Assembly: GCA_028293305.1 (NCBI GenBank)
Contig: JAQGPD010000427.1
Location: forward strand, 1 to 11,938
DNA length: 11,938 nucleotides
From: Verrucomicrobiales bacterium
GTDB lineage: Bacteria > Verrucomicrobiota > Verrucomicrobiia > Verrucomicrobiales > V1-33
Direction of reading: 5' to 3'
The translations under genes and the position numbers were made by a program. The notes beneath the pieces are model-generated. The model did not search any database and was not told the origin of the DNA. It worked only from the letters and a program-made list of their open reading frames with translations. Below are positions 6,410 through 11,938 of this stretch, one piece after another (position 1 is the stretch's first letter; every line of letters begins with the position of its first letter).

Positions 6410-7342
6410 ATGAATGCGGGACGACGTCGTTTTCTTGGGTTCGCGCTGGCGACGGCCGGGACCTGGGCCTGCTGTCCCGCGGCTGGTGCGGCTTCGGATC
6501 CGGGGGTGGCATCGGCGTCGGCGTCGGCGTCGGGTGCCGGGGATGGTCCGCGGTTCCGGGTGGCGGCGGATGGTTGGGGCGCGGCGGGGGCGGCGGAGGT
6601 GGAAGCCGTGTTGCGGTCGGCGGCGGGTGTGTTGTGGCGCTATTTTCCGGGATTGAAACGCGAGCCCTTTGTCGTCCTGCGCGGGCGGGACGGACCCATT
6701 GTCCACTATCAACGAAATGTGATGGGGGAAATCGTCATGAAATTGGACACCACGGACTATCTGTGGTGTCAGTATACCTATCAATTTTCCCATGAGTTCT
6801 GTCATATATTATGCGGCTTCCGCGAACAGGCCGGAAACCGGAACCGGTGGTTCGAGGAAACGCTTTGCGAGGCGGCCTCGTTGTTCGTGCTGCGCCGGCT
6901 GAGTGATGTGTGGGTGGAGTCGGCGCCCTATCAAGGCGGACGGGAATACGCCCCGGAGTTCCGGCGGTATGCGCAGACGGTGATGGACAGCCGCAGCCAG
7001 GTCGGGAACGGAAGGCTGGGGAATTTTTATCTCAAAAACCGGAAGACCCTGGAGAGCACGCCGCGCGACCGGTCGCTGAATGGGGCGATGGCTTTGCCGC
7101 TTTTGGAATTGTTGGAGGGATCGCCGCAGTCATGGGAGGCGGTGGCGTGGCTGAACAGCGCCCCGGCGGCGGAGGGCGATGGCTTTGCGGAGTATTTGGA
7201 AAAATGGCGTGGGGCGGTGCCGGTGCGGCATCGGGAATTCGTGGGGGAAGTCATGCGTCGCTTCGGTTTGCGTCCGGGAGGGGCGGAGCGCGCCGAGCCG
7301 GGCGCGGCGGGGCCCACCGGACCCATGCATTCGCGTGATTGA
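6410..7342 (+). CDS. Tat-exported putative zinc metallopeptidase
   Basis: This 310-aa protein begins with a twin-arginine signal (GRRRFLGFALATAGTW, residues 4-19) followed by a low-complexity Ala/Ser linker coded by a TCGGCG hexamer repeat (6512-6529). The mature part has HEFCH at 128-132, matching the HExxH zinc motif. WFEETLCEAASLFVL (147-161) follows, about 17 residues on, where gluzincin peptidases carry their third zinc ligand (Glu150 most likely). Upstream, IVMKLDTTDYLWCQYTYQFSHEF resembles the strand-plus-helix that leads into such a site. I cannot assign a named peptidase family, and a non-peptidase role is possible. Tat export suggests folding with metal before secretion. It starts 2 bp after the CE15 stop codon and ends 22 bp before the DUF1080 start, the middle of a probable three-gene operon. 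Confidence 0.72.
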   Translation: MNAGRRRFLGFALATAGTWACCPAAGAASDPGVASASASASGAGDGPRFRVAADGWGAAGAAEVEAVLRSAAGVLWRYFPGLKREPFVVLRGRDGPIVHYQRNVMGEIVMKLDTTDYLWCQYTYQFSHEFCHILCGFREQAGNRNRWFEETLCEAASLFVLRRLSDVWVESAPYQGGREYAPEFRRYAQTVMDSRSQVGNGRLGNFYLKNRKTLESTPRDRSLNGAMALPLLELLEGSPQSWEAVAWLNSAPAAEGDGFAEYLEKWRGAVPVRHREFVGEVMRRFGLRPGGAERAEPGAAGPTGPMHSRD

Positions 7343-7364
7343 ACCCGGCGATTGGGTGCGTTAC

Positions 7365-8552
7365 ATGAGCCTTCCCATGCGCACTCACACCCGCTCCACT
7401 TTGTTGTCAGGACTTGTTCTGGCCGCCGCCGCTCCATTGGCTTCCGCCGGTTTTTACGGCGATCCTCCGGACGCCACCCATCCCTGGGCCATCCATGACG
7501 AAAACCGCCCGCAGCCGCCACGCGTCGAACCCGGCGACTACAGCTCCCAGGAAAAACCCGGCAAGCCGCCATCGGACGCCATTATTCTTTTCGACGGCAC
7601 CCCGGCCACGCTGGCGAATTGGGTGTCCAACCAAAATCCCGGCGAGCCGACCAAGTGGGTCGTGCAGGACGGCAGCCTGCAATGCGTCCCCGGCGCCGGT
7701 TATGTCCGCACCAAGCAGGAGTGGGGCGATTGCCAACTGCACGTGGAATGGTCCGCTCCCACCAAGGCTGAAGGAAGCAGCCAGGGCCGCGGCAACAGCG
7801 GGATTTTCCCCATGGGCCAGGTCGAAGTGCAGGTGCTGGACAATTTCAACAATCCGACCTACGCGGACGGTTTTGCCGGTTCCGTTTACGGCGTGAATCC
7901 GCCTTTGGCCAATGCGGTGCGCGCTCCCGGCACCTGGCAGGTTTATGACATCGTGTTCCGCCGTCCTGTTTTCAAGGATGGGAAAATGATCGAGGATGGC
8001 TACCTGACGGTTTTTGTGAATGGCGTTCTCACTCAGGACCATACGCCGCTTGAAGGTGGCGGTGGGCACCGTGCCCGCTCCCACAATCACCCGTTCCCGG
8101 AAAAGGGACCACTCCAACTCCAGGACCACGGGAATCCCGTCCGTTATCGGAATATTTGGTATCGGCCCCTCCCCGCCCGCGCCTCCGAGGGCGGCGATGT
8201 GAGCCACATGAGCGAAGCCGCCACCGCCGCCAAGCGCGCGCAAATCGCCGCCGGTCTGCGTGAGGAAGCCTCCAAGCTGCAAGGCAAAGACAAGATGCTG
8301 AAGCAGATGGAGTCCCTGGTCTACACCTCCGACGCCGCCACCCTGACGGAATCCACCAAGGCCTCCGCCGATTTCCTAGCGTCCGTGAAGGACCTCAGCG
8401 GTGATAAATTGGAAGCCCAGAAGGGAGCCATCCGCCAAGTGCACGGAGCCCTGAACTATCTGTCCAAATTCAAGATCCTGCCTGCGGCCTTGCCGGAGGA
8501 AGCCGCTTTGGCGGGGATTATTGACAAAGCTGGCTGGAATGACAAGAAGTGA
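7365..8552 (+). CDS. Secreted DUF1080 (3-keto-disaccharide hydrolase-like) protein
   Basis: This 395-aa exported protein carries a DUF1080 domain, a concanavalin-like beta-sandwich; family members include 3-keto-disaccharide hydrolases that cut oxidised sugars. A signal peptide occupies residues 1-28 (ending LASA). The domain spans ~70-267: AIILFDGTPATLANW (72-86), GRGNSGIFPMGQVEVQVLDN (141-160), GSVYGVNPP (172-180), and the closing GPLQLQDHGNPVRYRNIWYRPL (248-269). A helical tail of about 115 residues (~281-395) follows, rich in Lys/Ala/Glu, not part of the usual domain. The ATG at 7365 is used; an ATG at 7377 gives an equally good signal peptide. It sits 22 bp after the Tat gene and is followed by a strong terminator, so it closes the operon. 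Third positions are C-rich, unlike the G-rich CE15 and mazG genes. Catalytic residues are not assigned here. Confidence 0.87.
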   Translation: MSLPMRTHTRSTLLSGLVLAAAAPLASAGFYGDPPDATHPWAIHDENRPQPPRVEPGDYSSQEKPGKPPSDAIILFDGTPATLANWVSNQNPGEPTKWVVQDGSLQCVPGAGYVRTKQEWGDCQLHVEWSAPTKAEGSSQGRGNSGIFPMGQVEVQVLDNFNNPTYADGFAGSVYGVNPPLANAVRAPGTWQVYDIVFRRPVFKDGKMIEDGYLTVFVNGVLTQDHTPLEGGGGHRARSHNHPFPEKGPLQLQDHGNPVRYRNIWYRPLPARASEGGDVSHMSEAATAAKRAQIAAGLREEASKLQGKDKMLKQMESLVYTSDAATLTESTKASADFLASVKDLSGDKLEAQKGAIRQVHGALNYLSKFKILPAALPEEAALAGIIDKAGWNDKK

Positions 8553-8600
8553 TAGGATCCGGCGGCTGACGGTCCGGTGACCGGGGCCGGCCGGGTAATG

Positions 8601-8637
8601 AAAAAAACCTGCGGGCTTCGGCCCGCAGGTTTTTTTT
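8601..8637. terminator. Strong C(UUCG)G hairpin terminator, possibly bidirectional
   Basis: CCTGCGGGC (8608-8616) and GCCCGCAGG (8621-8629) form a perfect 9-bp stem capped by TTCG with C-G closure. The stem is flanked by seven A's on the left and eight T's on the right, which extend it to 16 bp. It lies 48 bp after the DUF1080 stop. The A-tract gives a T-tract on the minus strand, so it could also stop minus-strand transcripts coming from the YqeY operon. Confidence 0.93.
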
Positions 8638-8659
8638 GTGGGGGTTAAGGCCGGGGGCA

Positions 8660-8776
8660 GGTGCTCTGGGCCGGTGCTCTGGGCTGGTGCTCTGGGGCGG
8701 TGCTCTGGGCTGGTGTTCTGGGGCGGTGCTCTGGGGCGGTGCTCTGGGGCGGTGCTCTGGGGCGGTGCTCTGGGGC
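8660..8776. repeat. 13-bp minisatellite, nine GGTGCTCTGGGGC units
   Basis: Nine head-to-tail 13-bp units run from 8660 to 8776. Most variation is at the last two bases (CC, CT, GC); the fifth unit has T for C at position 5. The last four units are identical. The final GGGGC of the array is at the same time the start of the palindrome that follows, so the two parts are joined without a gap. All reading frames stay open through it and give Gly/Cys/Leu/Trp-rich peptides that I do not regard as real. Confidence 0.93.
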
Positions 8777-8829
8777 GACTTGCAAAGTCGCGGTCCTTTG
8801 GCGTGGACCGCGACTTTGGAAGTCGCCCC
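8772..8829. repeat. 58-bp nested palindrome, copy 1
   Basis: Two 25-bp arms (8772-8796 and 8805-8829) match as inverted repeats at 24 of 25 positions around the 8-nt loop TTTGGCGT. The same bases can fold as three hairpins in a row. H1 (8775-8791) has stem GCGACTT/AAGTCGC and loop GCA. H2 (8792-8809) has stem GGTCC/GGACC and loop TTTGGCGT. H3 (8810-8826) has the same stem as H1 and loop TGG. There is no T-tract directly after it; a T6 run begins 12 bp downstream at 8841. Confidence 0.92.
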
Positions 8830-8933
8830 GGCCGCCTCGGTTTTTTCGGGGAATCGGCGGTTTAGTCGGGGTAACCGCGGTAGGATTGCGGGAAATGACG
8901 ATTCAAGCTCGGGCAGGGTAGGGTTAATTGGCC

Positions 8934-8985
8934 GGGGTTCTGGGCTGGTGCTCTGGGTCGGTGCTCTGGGCCGGTGCTCTGGGGC
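8934..8985. repeat. 13-bp minisatellite, four units, second copy
   Basis: Four 13-bp units of the same GGTGCTCTGGGNN family as at 8660: a diverged first unit (GGGGTTCTGGGCT, 8934-8946), then 8947-8959, 8960-8972 and 8973-8985. As in copy 1, the last GGGGC is shared with the start of the palindrome. Confidence 0.9.
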
Positions 8986-9038
8986 GACTTACAAAGTCGC
9001 GGTCCTTTGGCGTGGACCGCGACTTTTCAAGTCGCCCC
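8981..9038. repeat. 58-bp nested palindrome, copy 2
   Basis: Arms at 8981-9005 and 9014-9038 match at 23 of 25 positions around the same loop TTTGGCGT. The three-hairpin reading is H1 8984-9000 (loop ACA), H2 9001-9018, and H3 9019-9035 (loop TTC), with the same stems as copy 1. The sequence after it (9039 to about 9080) still resembles the sequence after copy 1 (8830 to about 8872) and runs up to the YqeY stop codon. Confidence 0.92.
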
Positions 9039-9080
9039 GGCCGCCTTGGTTTTCTCAGGGATTCGGTGTTTGCCGGGGGC

Positions 9081-9533
9081 TCAGGCGAGGAGGCGGGCGA
9101 CGGTTTGGGAGAGGGTTTTGCCGTCGGCGCGGCCGGCGGTGCGTTCCTGGAGGAGCTTCATGACTTTTCCCATGTCGGCTTTGCCGGTGGCTCCGATTTC
9201 GGCGATGGCGGCCTGGGTGAGGGATTCGATTTCCTCGGCACTGAGGGCGGCGGGGAGGAAGCGCTCGAGGACGGCGATTTCGGCCAGTTCTTTTTCGGCG
9301 AGTTCGGGCCGGTTGTTGGTGGCAAAGCTTTCGACGGAGTCGCGGCGTTGTTTGATTTGTTTGCGGACGACGGCGATGGCGTCGGTGGCTTCAAGCTCGC
9401 CTTCCGCACCGAGTTTTTCGATGGCGGCGTATTTCAGGGCGGACTTCAGGGCGCGGAGGGTGTTCATGGCCACGGCGTCTTTGGCGCGCATGGCATCTTT
9501 CAGTTGGTCGGCGATATCGGTGTGGAGGGACAT
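9081..9533 (-). CDS. GatB/YqeY domain protein
   Basis: This 150-aa cytoplasmic protein is a stand-alone YqeY, the domain also found at the C terminus of the amidotransferase subunit GatB, where it contacts tRNA. Typical features are MSLHTDIADQLKDAMRAKDAVAMNTLRALKSALKYAAIEK at the N terminus, AIAVVRKQIKQRRDSVESF (52-70), ELAVLERFLP-type sequence (EIAVLERFLPAALSAEEIESL, 85-105), and ADMGKVMKLLQERTAGRADGKTLSQTVARLL (119-149). The length is normal for the family. The exact function of free-standing YqeY is not settled; it is not a complete amidotransferase. The start lies inside the end of the CHASE2 gene (34-bp overlap), implying co-transcription and perhaps translational coupling. A composite repeat element begins right after the stop. 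Confidence 0.92.
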   Translation of the reverse strand: MSLHTDIADQLKDAMRAKDAVAMNTLRALKSALKYAAIEKLGAEGELEATDAIAVVRKQIKQRRDSVESFATNNRPELAEKELAEIAVLERFLPAALSAEEIESLTQAAIAEIGATGKADMGKVMKLLQERTAGRADGKTLSQTVARLLA

Positions 9534-10798
9534 GGGGGTGGGGGTGGTTGGTGGGTGGTTGGGCGGGGCATGAGCACTCCGATGACGAAGGCTGCGGCCA
9601 CTTGGATGAGGGCGGGGGCGAGGGGGATCCAGGTGTGGTTGGTCTGGAAGGCGAGCAGGCTGGCGGTTAGGAAAAGCAGGGTGCTGATGGCGAGGCCTTT
9701 CCAGAGATTCCGTCTTTTCCAACGCAGCAGCCAGAGGCCGAATAATATGGCGACGACCTGGGGCACGATCTGCCAGCCGGCGGCGAGGGGGCGGATGAAG
9801 CGGCCGGTCTGCATGGCGGCGAGCGCGCGGGTTGTCAGGTCGGCGACGGAGGCGGTGTTGCCGTCGGCGAGTTTTAGATAGCGTGAGCTTTGGTCGTCGG
9901 CGCCGATCCAGATGAGGCTGCCGTTGGTGGCTTCCAGGGCGGCGCGTTCCGGGGTGCCTTTGGCGTAGGTGGATTCCGCCTGGGTTTTGGGGAAGAGGAA
10001 TTCGTCCGCCTGGACGGAGCCGGCGCGGGCGGAAAGCGGGATGTAAAAGCGGAAGCAGCCGGTTTCATCGATGGGGATGGCCATGCCGCGGGGGCCGGTG
10101 ATGGCGGTGCCGGGCTGGACGAGAAGTTTGTCAGGAGGGATGGTGCTCCATGTCAGGAGGGATTGCAGCGCGAGGGTGGGGACGACCTGGGTGCCGGTGC
10201 GGGCGAGCAGGGGAACGCGGCACCATTCGCCCTCGACGGCGATTTTTTGGCCGAGGTCCACCTGGGCGATGCCGACGCGGACGGGCAGGGTGACGGGGCG
10301 GAGGGTTTCAAATTCCGGGATGCCCGCCAGCTCGCCCTGCACGCGCAGGATGGGGAGGCCGCCGGGCAGTTCCGGCGGCATGAATCCGGTGCGGAAGGCC
10401 GCGCCCGCGTCCGCGCCCATGGTGAATCCGGGGACGGCGGCGAGGGTTTTCAAAAAGCCGGCGGAAGGCGATTCCACGACGATGGGAAAGCCGAGGGTCA
10501 CGGCCCGCGGCTGCCATTCGGCGAGGTTCTGGAGCACCACCTGCCATTCGTCGGGACGCGGCGGCCAGGCTTCGAAGGCGCGTTGAGCGGGAGGCACATC
10601 CGGGTCGTCCAGCCGGGCCAGGATCACCTGCGGCTCATCGGAAAGCGTGGTCCATTCCGAGCTGCCGGGATTGGCGCGGAGGAATTCGCGGTGCCCGCGG
10701 TCGAAGGCCTCGAAGGTGCCGCGCTGTTGCTCGCGGTGCAGGACCACCGCCAACGCGCCTGCGGCCAGCAGCAGGAGCAGAGTGAGGCGGGGTGTCAT
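9500..10798 (-). CDS. CHASE2-like membrane sensor protein without output domain
   Basis: This 432-aa membrane protein has the layout of a CHASE2 sensor: one N-terminal membrane helix (~4-20), a large extracytoplasmic domain (~21-340), and three C-terminal helices (~341-358, 368-384, 391-409). CHASE2-like stretches are WPPRPDEWQVVLQNLAEWQPRAVTLGFPIV (78-107), CRVPLLARTGTQVVPTLALQSLL (193-215) and MAIPIDETGCFRFYIPLS (239-256). In known CHASE2 proteins the last helices lead into a kinase, cyclase or diguanylate cyclase domain; here only a 22-residue Pro-rich tail follows. It may therefore signal through a partner or have a non-signalling role. Its ATG overlaps the stop of the AmgK-like kinase by 4 bp (ATGA), and its 3' end overlaps the YqeY start by 34 bp. 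The ligand is unknown. Confidence 0.78.
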   Translation of the reverse strand: MTPRLTLLLLLAAGALAVVLHREQQRGTFEAFDRGHREFLRANPGSSEWTTLSDEPQVILARLDDPDVPPAQRAFEAWPPRPDEWQVVLQNLAEWQPRAVTLGFPIVVESPSAGFLKTLAAVPGFTMGADAGAAFRTGFMPPELPGGLPILRVQGELAGIPEFETLRPVTLPVRVGIAQVDLGQKIAVEGEWCRVPLLARTGTQVVPTLALQSLLTWSTIPPDKLLVQPGTAITGPRGMAIPIDETGCFRFYIPLSARAGSVQADEFLFPKTQAESTYAKGTPERAALEATNGSLIWIGADDQSSRYLKLADGNTASVADLTTRALAAMQTGRFIRPLAAGWQIVPQVVAILFGLWLLRWKRRNLWKGLAISTLLFLTASLLAFQTNHTWIPLAPALIQVAAAFVIGVLMPRPTTHQPPPPPCPSTPISPTN

Positions 10799-11823
10799 GG
10801 GTTGGGGTTGGGGGAGGGGAGGGGACTGTGCCGCAATACCAGGGCTTCCGCCAGCCCGGGAAGCAGGCCGGACTGGGCGAGCACTTCCTGCAGATTGGCC
10901 ACCGCTCCGGGAATATGGCGCAGAAATGCCGTTTTGCCATCCGCGACGCCGAGTTTTCCATACGCGCCGAGCGCCTGCATGAGCCGCTGGCAGGCGGCCA
11001 TCGAGAAGACCTCGGCGGTGACTTCGCCGCCATCGGTTTCGCGGCGCAGGTTTTGATAGTAAGCAAACAATTCCGCCCGCTCCGGAGCGGTCAGGTTCAC
11101 ATAGGGATCATACAATAAGGACGCCAGATCATACTCCGGCCGGCCTTCGCGCACGCCTTGATAGTCGATCATCCAGGTCCGTCCGTCGCGCACGATGATG
11201 TTTTGGGATTGGAAATCCCGGTGCACCAGCGTGCGGGGCAAAGCCGCCAGACGGTCCGCCATTTCCACAAAGGGCGCGGACTCCCGGAGTTCTGTCAGGG
11301 CGGCCGGTTCCAGGGTGGAGAAACGGGAGGCGAACTGATCAAAAAAGTATCCCTGCTCCCATTGATAGAGCCGGCTGTCGAAGCCCGGCTGCAGTCCTTC
11401 CCGCAAGCCATCCGGCAGGCTCGCGGCCGTGCGGCGGTGCAGGAACGCGGCCTGCTTCAGGGTATCGCGGTAGAGGGCGGGCACGGGATCGAGCTGACGT
11501 CTTTCCCACAAATCCTCGCGGCCCAGATCCTCCATCCAGGCGATCTTCTGCGCCGCGTCGTGATGGTAGATTTCCATGGTCCGCGCGCCGCAGCAGCGCA
11601 GGACTTCCGTGGCGGAAAAAAACGCCGGATTGTCCGCGCGTTTGTCCGTGTAAACCATGATGATGGCGGTCTCCGGCCCCGTGCCGCCCACTGCCGTGGC
11701 GCGGTAATAATATCGGTCCGAGCCGCCCTTCACGATGAGATCCAGCCGCACCAGGGCCGCATCCCATCCGGGCACGTATTGGCAGGATTCGGAGCGGAGG
11801 TAGTCGTCGGTCGGAGGCAGCAT
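10795..11823 (-). CDS. Aminoglycoside phosphotransferase-fold kinase, AmgK-like
   Basis: This 342-aa cytoplasmic kinase has the aminoglycoside-phosphotransferase/choline-kinase fold. The N lobe has KGGSDRYYYRATA (32-44), the nucleotide-loop pattern seen in AmgK. The C lobe has the Brenner motif LVHRDFQSQNIIV (199-211), with catalytic Asp203 and metal-binding Asn208, then the metal-binding Asp220 in MIDYQGVREGRPEYDLASLL (218-237). The HRDFQSQN plus IDYQG combination and the ~340-aa length fit AmgK, which phosphorylates N-acetylmuramate or N-acetylglucosamine at the anomeric position during cell-wall recycling. The substrate is inferred; other sugars or small amines are possible. AmgK partners with a nucleotidyltransferase (MurU), and such a gene could lie just beyond the right edge, but I cannot see it. 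It is the first gene seen of a minus-strand operon with the CHASE2 and YqeY genes. Confidence 0.8.
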   Translation of the reverse strand: MLPPTDDYLRSESCQYVPGWDAALVRLDLIVKGGSDRYYYRATAVGGTGPETAIIMVYTDKRADNPAFFSATEVLRCCGARTMEIYHHDAAQKIAWMEDLGREDLWERRQLDPVPALYRDTLKQAAFLHRRTAASLPDGLREGLQPGFDSRLYQWEQGYFFDQFASRFSTLEPAALTELRESAPFVEMADRLAALPRTLVHRDFQSQNIIVRDGRTWMIDYQGVREGRPEYDLASLLYDPYVNLTAPERAELFAYYQNLRRETDGGEVTAEVFSMAACQRLMQALGAYGKLGVADGKTAFLRHIPGAVANLQEVLAQSGLLPGLAEALVLRHSPLPSPNPNP

Positions 11824-11938
11824 AATCTCAGTCGGTCTGGAAAGCGCGGAGGCTACGCAGAAGCCAGGAAACGCGCAACGCTTCTTTCCCGCCTACAAAC
11901 TGACCTCTGAATTATCCCCGCAGACCCCTGGGACTGTG

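Noticed and set aside
8660..8985. CRISPR array
   Set aside because: Units are directly abutting 13-mers with no spacers, and no cas gene is present.
8636..9163. Plus-strand Gly/Cys/Trp-rich repeat protein
   Set aside because: The 13-bp unit keeps all frames open by chance; no conserved start, and the frame runs into antisense of yqeY.
9890..11056. Plus-strand 388-aa frame
   Set aside because: It lies opposite the CHASE2 and AmgK-like genes, which have recognisable domains; the plus frame is low-complexity Gly/Ala/Arg sequence.
11890..11938. Promoter for the minus-strand operon (a GATAAT box on the minus strand near 11903)
   Set aside because: No convincing -35 box at the right spacing is visible before the window ends.

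Overview
The window looks like a chromosomal segment of a GC-rich Verrucomicrobiota-type bacterium. This is inferred from gene style: a stand-alone DUF971 protein beginning MLTPTDIQSIG, secreted CE15 and DUF1080 (3-keto-disaccharide hydrolase-like) proteins, weak Shine-Dalgarno sites, and short-period repeats in many intergenic gaps. No rRNA, tRNA, CRISPR array, transposase or phage gene is visible.

Left part (1-3641). A plus-strand pyruvate dehydrogenase E2 gene (lipoyl domain, Ala-rich linker, E3/E1-binding domain, catalytic domain) faces a convergent small DUF971 gene. A 388-bp divergent gap follows, holding two hairpins and a 13-bp minisatellite. Next come mazG (NTP pyrophosphohydrolase) and a dCMP/cytidine-deaminase-fold protein, so two neighbouring genes act on nucleotides. 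The 148-bp gap at 1316-1463 is GC-rich; I see no gene or clear terminator in it.

Middle (3642-8637). A secreted helical protein of unknown function is followed by three closely spaced plus-strand genes for exported proteins: a CE15 glucuronoyl-esterase-like enzyme, a Tat-exported HExxH protein and a DUF1080 protein. They probably form a polysaccharide-processing operon closed by a strong C(UUCG)G hairpin terminator. The gaps around 3035, 3658 and 4981 each carry a short array with a 9-bp period and a GGAC core.

The convergent gap 8638-9080 is the most unusual part. It holds two copies of a composite repeat. Each copy is a 13-bp minisatellite (9 units, then 4) running into a 58-bp nested palindrome that can also be drawn as three back-to-back hairpins, followed by a shared downstream flank.

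Right part (9081-11823, minus strand). Three overlapping genes are read right to left: an AmgK-like amino-sugar kinase, a CHASE2-type membrane sensor protein without any output domain (4-bp overlap), and a YqeY/GatB-like protein (34-bp overlap). The last 115 bp (11824-11938) is upstream of this operon; I call no feature there.
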